Notes: a model not told the origin generated them from the letters alone. A stretch of 64,000 nucleotides of DNA from Phascolomyces articulosus (GCA_025677815.1 JAIXMP010000017.1:1-64000), one strand, 5' to 3'; numbered from the stretch's first letter, positions 34,173 to 48,164 are shown. A program made the numbers and translations.

Positions 34173-34958
34173 TACTCATAATTATCATAATAGTTTTTAA
34201 ACATCACTGCAAGCATATAATTCATATTAATATCATTCTTTATAAAAAACCAATTAGTGATGATCCTTCCGTAGGTTCTCCTACATAAACCTTGTTGCAA
34301 CTTTTACTTTCTCCAAATATCCTAGATTGCTATAGTTAGGGTCAAAGTCAGTCGTTTCCAACATGAACATGACTCGCCCATATGCTTGACTATACTTTAT
34401 TGTTTAATTAAAATATTAATTGCTCTCTTTATATGGTTTAGTAGATAAAAAACTAGTAGTGAGTGGTATCTTGATAATTATGTAATCTATAACGTTCTTT
34501 TTGCTTTTTTGACAAGTTTATATACTTATAATGCTATTAGACGGTAAGAGACATCAGAATATAATAGTAAGCTTAAAATAATATTTTACAATGAATTTCT
34601 GCAATAAAGGTTTAGCTGGGAAACGATGCTTGATAATAGTGTATGTTGGGTATATCGATAATGAATGGTTTCAAGTAAAGATATTTTGATAATACCAAGT
34701 TAATATATCATAAATTGAATGAAGTAGAACCTGGCTTTGTTGAACGTTCCGCTTCATTAAATATTTATAACCAAGCAACAGAAAAGTTTTGAATCAATGA
34801 TGTCAGTCAAAGATCTATGCTTTAAAGTGGACCCAAGCCGTCGGAACAAGCGGAATACCATTTTATTTCATCAGCATACCAAAAGATATATCATATAACT
34901 TTTTTTTGCCAGACCTTGTCAAAACGGATAAAATAATATTTGCACAGAACGAATTTAA
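34173..34958. other. Intergenic region upstream of SMG1
   Basis: AT-rich spacer holding the kelch copy 2 3'UTR and the presumed SMG1 promoter. No TATA element of note stands near the SMG1 start, as expected for a housekeeping gene. No coding frame is recognised. Confidence 0.4.
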
Positions 34959-37900
34959 ATGAGCTCAAGAAGAGGGAGCACTGGTCCACAGCAACAACCA
35001 GGTCGTCATTCCCAACGTGGTGGACCACGAGATAATAGTAATAGTCGAGGGGAAGGACGGTCATGGCATTCATCCGCGCAACAACAACAGTCTACATCGA
35101 CACAATCGCGTACTTCTAGGAATAACAATAATACTCGAGGAAAGCATTCTACTCAACAGCAACAATCACAACAACAACAACAACAGCACCAGCACCATCA
35201 ACAACATGAGGTGCCAGGTGAATCACGGAATTTACAACAACTACGACGTATTTTACATGAAGAGGACGATTTAGCTAGACGTAATGCTGGTGCAGTGCAG
35301 CTGATCAAGTCAATCGAGGATACGCGCCAAAAGGCCGATCCAGCACAAACACAACATGAATGTTTACAACTCCTTGACACTTGTTTATTCAAGCTACAAC
35401 AAAATGTACGATCGATTTTTGAGAGTATGCGACCTCATAGTAACTCACTTAAAAATTCGATCATGAAACTGCTCTCCATACTTGGCTGTTACTGCGGCAG
35501 ACTGGATATTGTTTTGGTTTGGATTTTTGAGCATTTACAACGATGGTCTTCCATTAATGATATTTCCCCAGGAGAAGCTAATAGGATCAAGGAATTCAAA
35601 TTATGGCTTCTTCGCTTACTTCGACAGGTTGGGATTCTTGGTCAGAAAAAAAAATGCTGCTGAAATATCTGCTCCTATTTTTTAATACTATTGTGCGATT
35701 TATTGCTTGTTAGGCTATTGTTGATGCTTCTTCTGATCCGTATATCAAATGCCAATTGTACGAGTTATCATCCAATATAACAAGCAGTATGATCATGTTC
35801 CTGGATGCAATGGATACCCCTGATTATATACCCGAAGTCTTGCAAGTGCTCGATGTATTAGCTGCTAGTTGTCCGACAACATTTTCTGAAAAATTTCAAG
35901 TATGGTTATAATAACAGTAATATATGCACCCGTGCGTGCTTTCTAAAAGGGTTATTAAATAGAAGGGATAATTTTCTATGGTTAGGATATCATTGATTTA
36001 CTCGTTGGTTGGCATATTGATACAGGTGTATCTGAATATCGTCGATCTCTCATTCGTGGTAAGCTATACTAGAATTTGTATTCAGTCATTATAAAGTTGA
36101 TTAGATCTTGGGACTAAGGGTGCGATAATTTCAATAGAAACATACAAAAAGTTTCGACCTTTTTGGCAAAACAGATTATCGTTTGCATTTGAATTGCTAC
36201 AACACTTTTTGAATGATATGCAAGGCATTATATCAAATATTATGGTGGAGGAAAATGCAGATGTTCGTCAATCTAAATGGGAAGATTGTGAGAGCTTATT
36301 CAGGTTAGTTATGGGAACGTGTATCTGTTTTCAGTTATAGTATAATACTAAATCATAATAAATAACGCTTAGTTGTTTTCATGCAATGCTACAAGCAATT
36401 GTACCTCTGCTCCCAACTGCAGAAGTTCGGAAGGATATACATGTTATTGGTCCAATTTTTGATTTGTTAAGACCAAATGTTCTGAATTTTCTCTGTCATG
36501 TCAAAGAACTATCACCGAGTGTTGCTTGGATGGAAAAATGTACTGTGTAAAATGACAATATTATCCATTTAATCTCATATGTATTTATATTAACTATTTT
36601 TTCTTCCCTTCTACATCAAATAGCAAATCAAATTTTGGTCCTCTTGTTTTCAATGAATCCACAGGGCAATCGGATATATCAAAGACAAGTATATGACTAT
36701 TTTGCTTCGCAAATAGTGGGAAGATCATCCAGTATTAACCCACATACCTACTTGAAGTCAGTAATGAAGGTAAAGGATCTGTGGGTGTATAGCGAAGGGG
36801 GAAATGTCGAATAAATATTGTTTGTTAATCATTTTCCATGAATATTAGCTTATCAATGCATGGAACCTTGAAATTGACGAAACTATTTTACAAGATCTTT
36901 TGGATATCAACAATTCACCCCTTTATTATTTGCGATCATCACATCGAGATGATAAACAACTCAATTCCGGTATACTCGTTATTCTGCGTTCATTGATTCG
37001 ATTATCCTTCACCATGGATCATGTCCAGAAAAATACCAACAGTGTACTTGCAAAACATCTTGTGAGAAATTTGGCTGTTATTACTGATGTATATAGCATT
37101 GCAGTGATCGAAAAAGGATGTGTCCTCAAGAGGATAGGCCAGGAAATTCAAAAACATCAAGATCTTCTATCCAGCTTTGATTTGTCGTCTGCTGTATCTT
37201 CTCAAGAGGAAAAACCAACTTGGTCACAGGTTACAGATGCTGTTGTGGACGCTCTATTTTTTAGTTACCTATTACTTGATGCTGCTGATGCCTGGCCAAC
37301 TTATAAAACACACCATCTTCTTCTTGTTTTGGATACCTTACACACAGCGTGGCGTTGTAAATGCAGTGATATTTTTGATGCATGCATTCAAGTAATTACA
37401 GAGTTTTGCTCAAGGTTAGTTCTCCATTTTTTTCTCTCATTATGCACACCTCTCTGTGTTTTGTATTTGTTTTAGTATTCTGGTATCGTTTACTTGATGA
37501 TTAGAGAATCATTGACTGATAAAAAAAAAAAAACAAATTTCAGTTCCTCCTATTTGCTGGATGATGACTTTAACTTTGAGTTGATGGCCAATTTGTTCCG
37601 AGATGTATGTGACAATTGGGCGGTGCTCAATTTAGGAAGTCGACAAAATATATGTAATTACATCAAAGATGTGCTTTATACTATATCATCCTCAGATAAT
37701 ATATCGGATCAAATTTCGGATGCATTGAGTGGTATCGTGAAAACATTATTGGAAGCGATCCGTAAGTAATTTGCGAGGAAAAGAGAAGGTTGTAGTACGG
37801 CTCTAATCCTAAATGTTTTTATTTTTTTGATATAGAATATGAACGAAATAGTCCTGTCAAGGAAGACATGTTGAGAATTGGAATTTATTATTGTCAGCAC

Positions 37901-38206
37901 TATGATTCTACAGAATTGACGAAGAGCGCACTTGCTTGTATACAAAACTGGTATGTATTTTTGCCATCTATTACCATCTTATCGTTTTCTCCATATTTAT
38001 TTACAATAAAACCATTTTAATAGGCTCGATGATCCACACTCTGGTGTACGTGCAACCAGTAGCGAACTATTGAGTGTTCTTAATCCTTTTTTGACAGCTG
38101 ATATTGATATGGAGAGTGATACTGTAGTCAAATTTCTTGAGGTATGTGAATTCAATGACCAGTTAAATAAATAGAAAACTTGTAGGATGGTGTTTAATAC
38201 ATACAT

Positions 38207-38261
<55 letters not shown>

Positions 38262-41200
38262 ACTATTGTCATGGCAACTCCTCACACAGGGGCTTTTCGT
38301 CCGACACACTATGAGATTGTTATGGCAAACCTTGGAATGTCTGAACATTTGATTGGATCCCATGCTGAAAATGCAACCAAAGTGTTACAAAAGGGTACTG
38401 ATGATGATCAGTTGGCTTGGGCAAGACGTTTATTTCATCATTGTGGGTCAATAGGGAGCATGAGAAATGTCAATATATTTAAAGAATCCAAACAAGGTAA
38501 TGCATATAAATATGGTTTTATTTAATATACAAAATATGTTAGTAGACTTATCCAATTGGTTTCATGTATATAAATAGGTGATGCCCGTGTTGCACGATAC
38601 GTTAACAATTCTCGAGAATTTTTGAAATATTGGGTGATGTGGGAAGCTTCTCGGTATTGTATGTTGTCACGATTACGTACACCTTTTGGTGGACCTCAGC
38701 AGGTAAAGTATCACTTATTGAATATTGTCATTTATTGGATACTTTTCTGGGGGGATAATATCTAATTATATGTATATATAGACACTAGCAGCATTTGAAC
38801 GTATGCTTGCATCATTGGTGACAGTTAGCGTTGAGCAGCTAAGGTACGCTCTCCTGTATTGATTTTTTTTGTTCCAGAAAAAGGCAAAGTTCGGTTTTTC
38901 TTTCCATTTTTTATACTGAAATGATAAGCACTGTAGGGATGACTCGACTACAAGGGACAACTTGTCAAATTTACTTTTACTATTGGACCGATTAGAAATA
39001 CAAATATATAATGCATCTAATGGATGTGCCACAAATGCTTTACCATCAGTGCCCCGGTCTAGTTTGGTATTCTTTAGAACAAATAAAAAAACTTGCAACG
39101 AGTATTTTGCCCGAATAAGACCAGCAATAATCCAAGGTGCTAAAATGTTGCATAACGACAGTTTGTTAATTCGAAATACTCTGGAGGTAAAACCCAACCA
39201 TGAAAGTTACAACACTTGTTGTTTATTAATTGCTATATCATTATTAATAATGTATTATATAGATGCTGCATGAGCGGGAGGCTGCTCTTCATGATAAGGA
39301 GTCTTTTGATGCTCTTAGCTGGTTTAATGAAATTAATATCTTATTACGCGACCTAGGTAAGCTATTTGTTTCTCTTTATATTAACATTCGCAATGGATAT
39401 GAATTAGTATTAATCTAATGGGCCAACACAGTTCAAGCATGTATTAAAATAAACGCAAGTGATCTTATCCATGGCATACAAGAATGGTATAAGCGAATAA
39501 TCCGCGAAGTAACACATATCCAACCATCTTTCCATCAAGACTGGGTTTTTGATGGATTGATAGGCCCCATCAGTCCGCAGGGTATATTTCTTTCTTTTGT
39601 TACTTGAGATATAATTACATGATTATTAGTAATACTTATCAATCATTAGAAATCCAAGCAGAATCTTCATTTTCTGCTACATGGTTTGAAGTTGCTGCTC
39701 AATTTGCACTAGTATGTATAGATGTCCTGAATATAGCTATCCGTTAGTTTTCAAGATACTTACAATTGTATTTTTTGCATTATTAGGGACACCATGAAAA
39801 TGCGATTCAACTTTTGGATATTTTGCATGGCCATATTGGCCGTGATGAGTATGGCATCATGGATATGCTGGATAATGAGGTATTATATTTAATGTACCAT
39901 TGTCTTTGATGCTTCCATTACTCAATAATTATTAAAAACAGGCGCTCGATTTTTACACATGTATCGAAGATTATGACTCACTGAAGCAACTGTACGATGC
40001 AAATGGCTCAATGTTCACCAGCATTTTCTCCCGCGAGCTGATGATGTTTGCAGATAGTGATAAGCTAGAAGAAATTCAACCTACATGTGATTTATCAGAT
40101 TTCTACTTGTCCCTTCACGATCTTGGAGTAACAGAAAGTATCCAGCTTGGTAGATTGTTACGGTTCCGTGAATGGTTAGGTCAAGGTGAACCAGTGGATC
40201 AAATTCAAGCCGATATAGATCATATTTTATCTGATCGAGCACGACTGTCCTTGGGAGAAGATGTATTATCTGCGAGAACCAGCATGATTGAAATGCAATT
40301 ATTACAACCATCGCGCCGAAGTATTTTTAGCAGCATTAGCGATTATATGGAATCTACTGGAAATACACCAACAGATGATACAAAGGATATACTTGAAACG
40401 ACACACTGGGGTCGATTATCAAACTATATTGAGCATACGTATGAATCGTTGCTGCATAAAGATAATAATGAAGTTCAGACCGGCAACTGTGATTTGGCAG
40501 CTATACGACTTCGTTCGGCTAGAGTTGCTCGGAAACAAGGAAATCTGCAGATTGCCAATACTTGGTTGCGGTCAATTCCTTCTTCGGTATCAAACCAACA
40601 TTTCCCAGTTCTTTACGAAAAAGCCAAAGTTCTATTGTTACAAACTGATAATATATCACAATTGACTGCTATGGAAACATTAAACGGTATTATTGTTGGA
40701 ATGGAGGAAGGAGATGGTAATATTTTTACAAGAAAACTTCATAGCAAGGCATGTTTGGAGGCTGCACGATTATTAAAGAACAGTCATAGCGATAGAGGTA
40801 CCGAAGCCTCGTTGCTTGGAAAATTGGATCCTAGTCTGATCAATGCTGAGGGTATGGATAGCATGTACAAGTTACAATCACCTGTTGAGATTGCCATAGA
40901 TACTATACTCAAGAAATCGGCTCAAGTTTCAAAAATAATTCGGAAGCCGTGGTTTGAATATGCGACATATCATTATAAACAAGGATGGAGAATTCTGGAT
41001 GAGCTTAGCCGCAATGAACCTACCATGCCAATTGTGCTATGGGCAAGGCAGCAGCTTCGAGATGTCTTGGAGGTGGATCAGCATCCGGAAGAGTATAAAG
41101 ATATTGAAATGGTATGAAGGAAAAAATCAGTATTAAACCCTAATATGAGTATTACGTTATTAATAATCTTCTTTCTATTTAGAGCCTTTGCAGTCTTCTG

Positions 41201-44200
41201 CAAAAGCATTCTGGGTCTATCGGTATTACAATACTCAAAGATAACGTAGCCTTAAAGAACGCAGTACAGAAATTACTATCTTTATCAAATGATGAACAAG
41301 TATCGCAAGTCATGGGAACAATGGAGACAGTATATAAAAATATAATTGAAACATTCCAAACATCCTCAGAGGCTTATTTTCAATATTTGTCACTTGGTGA
41401 GAGTAATGATACAGAGGTAACTTTTGTACCATTTATGGTCAAGGAATATACACGAAGAGTTCTAACTTAGTTTTTTTCTATAGGCCAATCAAAGAGAAAA
41501 GCGTTCGACTTCAATGGTCATGACAGCAACATTACGATTATTACGTATGCTTGTCAAATACAGTGATGCATTGCAATCAGTTTTCTGTGAAAAGATCGAA
41601 CATGTATCCATTGAACCATGGAAAAAGATTATCCCTCAACTCTTTGCACGACTTAATCATCCGTCCAGTGTAGTGCAGAAAGTCATCAGCCAACTCCTCA
41701 GAAGAATCTGCGACGAGTTCCCACGAGAAATCATCTATGATATTATTGTGAGCTCATCCTCATCCAAAACAAACCGGGAATCCAAGGCTCTACTTAATAC
41801 AATTGCGAATCGAATGATGGAACATAATGAAACACTTTGGTTATCCACCCAACGTATGGCAGAAGAACTCGAAAAAATCACTGTCTTCTGGGAAGAAAAA
41901 TGGTCATACAAGATTTCGTCTTTGGCGCTTAATGCTATTGAATTATTTACAAAACTTGATCAAGAAGTTGTTCGGTTGGAGAGTAACCACAAGGAAACCA
42001 TGACATTAGAGCAGATTGAGGAAACTTTCTTTGAAAGCTATGATAATGTCATGAAGTTTATTATTTCATCAATTGACAAATTGCTCCAGAGTACGGTTCT
42101 ATCTAATGAATCGAAAACACCCCATGAGCAGTGGTTTGTGGATACATTTGGGAAAGGAATTTACCAAGCGTTTGAAATTTTACAAAAGCCCAAGAGTATA
42201 GCTACTTTTAGAAATGGTTGGGACATGTTTATCCAGGTACGAATAATTTAGAGCTAGTTGGCTGTTTTACTTGTATATATAATTTTATGATTGCTAATTA
42301 AAACAACTTTTTTTTTGGTGTGTTAGCTCAATCGAAATCTTGTATTTGAGACTCACAAAGTACGAGTTTTAGAACTTGAGCATGTCTCTCCCTATTTAGC
42401 TTCCTTAAAAAACTCCACCATTGGTATTCCTGGAATGTCTAACAACGATGATAGCCCGGTATATATCGACTCATTTGGTACAAACGTGGTAGTCTTGCCA
42501 ACAAAAACAAAGCCAAAGAAACTGGATATCCGTGGAACTGATGGCAAAAAATATTCGTATTTGTTCAAGGGGTTGGAAGATTTGCATTTGGATGAGCGTG
42601 TAATGCAGCTCCTGAATACGGTGAATGGATTACTTAAAGAGGATAAGACAGCGGTTGCTAGAGATCTCAAAACTAGAACGTACGCTGTTATTCCTTTAAG
42701 CGACCACTCGGGCATGATCCAATGGGTAAATGACGCCACGCCACTCTTTGCTTTGTATAAAAGATGGCAGCGACGGGAACAAACGGCAAAAATGCTTTTA
42801 TCTGGCGACAAGATCACTCCTGAAGATCTGAATCAACCATTACAGCGTCCGACCGAAATCTTTACAAGAAAAATTGAAGCTGCTTTAAAAGCAGAAGGTT
42901 TACGTGTTACAACAAACCGACGAAACTGGCCCAAGCATATTCTTAAAAAAGTGTTCTTAGAGCTTACCAAAGAAACGCCTGGAGATCTCCTGGCAAAAGA
43001 AATATGGTGCTCTAGTTCAGACCCAGCTGAATGGTTAAGGAAGAGCTCATCGCTTAGTCGATCACTTGCTGTTATGTCTGTTATTGGATATATTATCGGG
43101 TTGGGTGATCGGCATTTGGACAATATCTTGATCGATTATCAATCGGGTGAAGTGATTCATATAGATTACAATATTTGCTTTGAAAAAGGTCGACAACTCC
43201 GTGTACCTGAATTGGTTCCTTTCCGTCTTACGCAAAACCTGTTACAATCACTTGGTGTTACAGGTACAGAGGGTGTATTCCGTGTAGCTGCTGAAGAAAC
43301 ATTACGCGTGCTACGGAAACACAAAGAAGTACTTATGACGCTTTTGGATGCATTTGTATACGATCCGTTGGTTCATTGGGCAACTGAAGCTGAAGAACTG
43401 GAAGAGCGACAAGTTATGGAGTTACAGATTAACCTTGGGTTGGCTGCTAAACGATTAGGTAATGATTGTTTTCATTACATTTAATTAATTTTATGTACCA
43501 CTTTTTCATAAACTTTCATAAACTCAAATTGAATAATTATAGGTGAAAAACGTAACGATTATGAGAAGCGTCATCAAGGTGTGATAAAAGCTCTCTCTGC
43601 TGTTACAGACAAACTTCAACATACCCAACAAACTTCACTTCAAGAGCTACAACAGCAAGCTATTGATGATGGTAGTGATGATGAAGTTGAAGGTGAAAGT
43701 TTTGTTGAACAAGCAAAAAAAAATATTTATTCTATTACACAAGAATGTTCTACATGGGCCCATAAACATGCTACCACACTGGCATCTTTGACAAAGGTAA
43801 AAAAAAAAGACCTATACTACCTGCAATCTCCCGTGTTTGCAATGTTTTCTAATATATTTGTTTAGGATTCCTTTGTCGAACCACTCTTTATGGAATCTTA
43901 TTTATCATCCGAGATTTTAGGCAATACAGATTTCCGCACTGGAGAACATTATCAAGAATTTTTGCAGGCATTGTCAGCGTGGACCACTCGAAAGAATACA
44001 GTATATCACCAATGTTTTGATGAAATTCGCAGCTACAAGAATTTGATGCAGCCTGTTGCTAGGAAATTGTTATTACAAGACAGTTGCTCCATATGGCCAG
44101 CTTTGCAAGAGCTTATCGATCAGTCCTTTGCGAAAAACAAGGCAGAGGAAGTATGGAGAAAAATACAGCAAGAGCATTTTTCTCAGTTTATGCAAAATCT

Positions 44201-45872
44201 TGAAAGCTCCGTCTTCAATTATGCCAATCTTATTTCTCAAGCTTTGACAAGAATTGACGAAGCAGCAATAAGTCCTGATGTCTACCCTGTTCAAGATCTA
44301 CCCAAGTTAAAGACCAAACTGAGTACTTTAACTCACCAGAACCCGCAGATCGTTACAAACGAATTGGTGGATTCATTGATGGCTATTGAAACTGCATTCA
44401 GACGACTTGAGAGTGATGATCAAGAATATGGTGGAAGCACAAATGCAACAACTGCGATGACAAATACAGAATCATTGCAACTTGACCTAATACCTGTATT
44501 ATCCACAAACTTACAAACATTGGAGCGGGACTGTCATATAGGATCGTTTGGCCATGGTGGATATATTAATGGATTGCTGGGTTTGACGATCCATTTACAG
44601 TGTTATGTTGATGCTCTTCGTGGTAATATAATGAATTCTATAAGTGATGTATTATTTTGGTTGGCATAATATATATCTAACGTTATTACGTATAGGTCTT
44701 GGTGAACAATTTGATCCTGTCGAACACAATGCCTTACGGGCCCTCATTCCTTGTGCGAAATCGATTTATCTGATAGAGGATGAATGCCTCTCGGTTTGTA
44801 ATGCTATTTTTGAAGGGCTTATTAAAGATGGTCAGCGAACAAAGGCACATATGATTGAAATTCAGAATTTCCTCAACAATGCACCAGTGGATGTTTTGGT
44901 AATATAAAAGTAATAACGATTTTTTATTAATTCTATTTGTTCACTAAGGTATTTTTTTTATCCATATTAGATTGGTGGTGAAAAACAACATTCTGATGCC
45001 ACTCCTATTTACAGAGTTCTCCAAAAACCATTTGAAAATCTTGATCGATACTGCAATACGGGAAAGGTAAAAAAAAGAAGACCAGTATCTTTCTTTTTTA
45101 TCAAATTCTACCAGTACTGATGAGATGATGTTATAGACTGTTGTTTTTGAAATGGGTGGATCTAGTATGGAATCTGCAATTGAGACATATGGACGGCTTA
45201 AAAAACGGGTAGGTTTTGTAAAAAAAAATGTTGGGGGGTAGATTAAGCATATGTTTATTAAATCCGACTAATTTGCCGTCTTATAGATGATTACATGTAT
45301 CATGAGGGAGTGTTTAAAGCATATTGAAAGTGTACCCCAGGAGGGATGGACAACCCCACTAATATCTACATGGGGTATTACTTGCAGTGCAGTAATCAGA
45401 CAACACATCAAAAGTTTTATCACTGGATATGTCAGTTCCATATTCATACCATTTGTTACCACATTAACTCAAGCAATAAGGCAAAGATTACCTGATACTA
45501 CGGATCAGTCACAGCCAAACTTAGAATCCAGAGCATCGTATAGCAGTTGTCTTCAGCAGTTGTGTGGTACGGCAACCACAGATTGCATCTTAACAACTGT
45601 TAGTGACGTTTAATTTTATTTTGTTTGAATTACAGTAGCTGGCGAATTGTGATTAACCAATTTCATCACTGCTTTTCTTTAGATGAAATCTGGTATATCA
45701 AAATATACATCGGGATTGAAAAGATATCAAATAGACATTGCTCGCTTCCATTGGTATAATGCACCATATATTCAAACTAGACGACCACTTTTGCCAGAGC
45801 CGGTAATTTTTTCCATCCATAAATTTAAAGATTGTTTCCAAAAAAAAAAAAAGAACTTTTGCTTATTAGTTT

Positions 45873-45905
<33 letters not shown>

Positions 45906-47540
45906 TAGTTGCTTGCGCGCATGTCCGATAGCCCAAGTCGCTTACATGATGTTGGGAATGGATTACAAATTCTCAATGATATGTATACAAATTTAGCCAA
46001 ACAAGCCCCGCAGCTTCAAGCCATACAAAACGTTTGGCAATCAGGATATCACAGTGAGCTTAAAAAGGTACGACGGTTTTTTTTTTTAAAAAAAGTATTT
46101 TTACTATCAATACTACCTGTGAATACTCATTTAATGAGAGTAGTGCACCATGATTATGGATATTTACAACTCTGTAAATCATTTGGAAAGCTGTCGTGAA
46201 GGTTTTACTCAAGCGATGATTATTGGTAAAGAGATTGGAGATAACTTGGAACCGTTTATGGTTGGTGAAATTAGGTATGTATGATAAATAAATATTGTTG
46301 ATAATGGATATTTGATTAAATAAAGTATATGATATTGTATTATAGTGAAAGAACAACAAATAATGTTGATGACAATTCAATTGTAAGTGCTTTATATTTG
46401 ATGCTTATTTTTTTGATCTGTTACTCAATTGGAACAAACAAACATTTAGTACGTTTCACCGGATATCCTCCGAGAAGTCAGAAAGGAAATGCATAACATT
46501 TACAAGACAGTGTGCGTAATCAAATCTCCAGTGGATGGTGTGGTATCATTACTGGAATCAATTGCTGTTATTGAAGTGGATACGGACTATGATTTAAGTC
46601 CTGCACAAAAAAGCGCAAAGGTAAACACTCATGCATGTTTCACAGTCACTATCAACCGTTCACTCAAGCATATTTTTGGATAAAATTAGGTAGTACTGGA
46701 TTCGCTATCTTCAATACATAGCATTATTTCCAAATTGAATGTGACAGCAGAGGATTGGAGTTATTCCCGTTTGGTAAGCTTTTATCGATAATAGCATCAT
46801 ATGTAGTTTGATCCATTAACGCTTATCTGTATATATAGAATGAATCTATCGAAACATGTCGTACAAAGATCCGCGATTTATTTGTATCACTTCGAATGTT
46901 AGAAGAATTTGGAGCTGATCGTCCAGATGAATCTCGCGAACAACAATCATCATCCACAGCAGTAGCAATTGGGACAGCTCATGATGTTTCAACTGAAGTT
47001 GATGGTTTCCCTGAACAGTCATCTTCACCTTTGCAAATTCTAGATGATCGATCTAAAGAACTTGGAGGACAAACAAAGCAAACGGTTCAATCATCACCTT
47101 CGCAAGATCACCAAAATGGACTGCATGGTATGTTATGTTATGTGAATGAACAATGTCGTAATTCTGATTTTGTTATGCGATGACATGAAATATTGATTGT
47201 AAAATAAATAAATAGGTGTTCAACAACAACAACAACAACAACAACAACAGCAGCAGCAGCAACAACAACAACGACGTGATATGCAAGTACTGAGCATCAT
47301 GCGAAGAATTCGATCAAAACTGGAAGGCCGAGATTTTGGATCATCACATAAAATGAGTGTATCAGAACAGGTAAATAAATGTCCAGTGCCTACTTAAAAT
47401 TACTTGAAAGAGAAAAAGTATAAAAGTATCTCGCATTTTGACATTACTATAATTATATATAGGTGGCAAAAACTGTGGATCAATCTATTTCCGTAGATAA
47501 TCTGTGTGTTATGTATGAAGGTTGGACAAGCTGGGTCTAA
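34959..47540 (+). CDS. SMG1: SMG1, PI3K-related protein kinase of nonsense-mediated mRNA decay
   Basis: Thirty-seven exons with in-phase splices join into about 3,233 residues (human SMG1 is about 3,660). SMG1 phosphorylates UPF1 at SQ/TQ sites when translation stops early. Layout: a disordered Arg/Gly/Gln-rich N-terminus (about 1-80); HEAT-like helices; FAT-type repeats; the PIKK kinase domain in exon 22 (42327-43458, about residues 1885-2261); a roughly 900-residue helical insertion; and a C-terminal FATC. Diagnostic motifs: KTKPKKLDIRGTDGKKYSYL, LFKGLEDLHLDERVMQ, ATPLFALYKRWQRRE, the catalytic loop GYIIGLGDRHLDNILID, and HIDYNICFEKG, where DYN replaces DFG as in animal SMG1. KMSVSEQV precedes the FATC end LCVMYEGWTSWV, close to the animal SMG1 ending. 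The long kinase-to-FATC insertion separates SMG1 from mTOR, ATM, ATR and DNA-PKcs. A run of about 16 Gln lies before the FATC. Exon boundaries are hand-made. Confidence 0.97.
38208..38258. repeat. Compound (AC)n(AT)n microsatellite in SMG1 intron 10
   Basis: AC repeats run into AT repeats and end at the TATAG acceptor of SMG1 exon 11 (38262). The arrangement matches the microsatellite at 27351-27395. Seen directly. Confidence 0.9.
47219..47272 (+). repeat. CAA/CAG repeat coding poly-Gln in SMG1
   Basis: About 16-17 consecutive CAA/CAG codons in SMG1 exon 36, between the helical insertion and the conserved KLEGRD region that leads to the FATC. Seen directly. Length is likely to vary between strains. 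Confidence 0.85.
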
Positions 47541-48164
47541 ATTCTAGTTTTACACACTCAAACAAATTCCTGTAATCTCGAAAAATATAAAGTTACAGAG
47601 CCCCGTTAGTTTCATATTCGTTAACTTTCAACCCTCGTTATCTTAACAATAATTTTGTCCATGGAGACAAAAAAAAAATACACTAAGAAATACATAGTAA
47701 AGCTGCTCTCGTTAACTTTCATACCTTTTTATTTTCGTAAAAAAAATGGTAATTTTGGCTGTGAAATTAAAGGGGGTCCACTGTAGAAACCAGTAATTCC
47801 ACTTATCGTAATAGCTTTATATAATCCACTAACAAGTTCAAATGCATCGCATTCAAATAAAAATATGTATTTAACAGGTTTCATTTATATGTAACTCTTG
47901 CAAATATGCTAAAGAAAAAAAGTGTAGTTTACAGGTTTTTTATAGGTTTGCGGTGGGTATGGTGTATATATAGAGGAATAATGCGAGTATGTAATGCGAG
48001 TATGTAATATGAGTATATAACAGGTAGAAAATAACAGGATATATTTTAGGAAAGGGATGGTAGTTTTTTTAAGGAATGCGGCAAAGCTTATTTTTTGCTA
48101 AAATAACTCTATTGATCATCTGCTGAGTCCCGCTCTCTTTTTATTTTCCCTGATTCAAATTAGT
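47541..48164. other. Convergent intergenic region (SMG1 / RING ligase) containing a MITE
   Basis: Both flanking genes end here. Most of the left part is the small inverted-repeat element annotated separately. The right part (about 47790-48164) is AT-rich with short repeats of the type GAGTATGTAAT near 47983-48018. No gene is seen. Confidence 0.45.
47594..47785. mobile_element. Small inverted-repeat element (MITE), Tc1/mariner-pogo-like
   Basis: The ends are imperfect inverted repeats bounded by TA. The left end reads TACAGAGCCCCGTTAGTTTC; the complement of the right end reads TACAGTGGACCCCCTTTAAT then TTCA. The flanking TA fits the TA target duplication of the Tc1/mariner superfamily, and the GGACCCCC-type end resembles pogo-like elements. 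The total is about 190 bases with no coding frame, hence a non-autonomous MITE. A 12-base direct repeat (CGTTAACTTTCA) occurs near each end (about 47619 and 47710). It starts 54 bases after the SMG1 stop and so probably lies in its 3'UTR. Confidence 0.6.

Noticed and set aside
35198..35392. Cys-containing antisense frame in SMG1 exon 1
   Set aside because: It is fully inside a confidently coding exon and follows from the opposite-strand codon pattern.
36540..36623. SMG1 exon 5 ending after the codons for KCTV
   Set aside because: Using the GTGTAA or later donor puts the next exon out of frame and reaches a stop soon; the donor GTACTG at 36540 restores the conserved helical frame (NQILVLLFSMNPQ).
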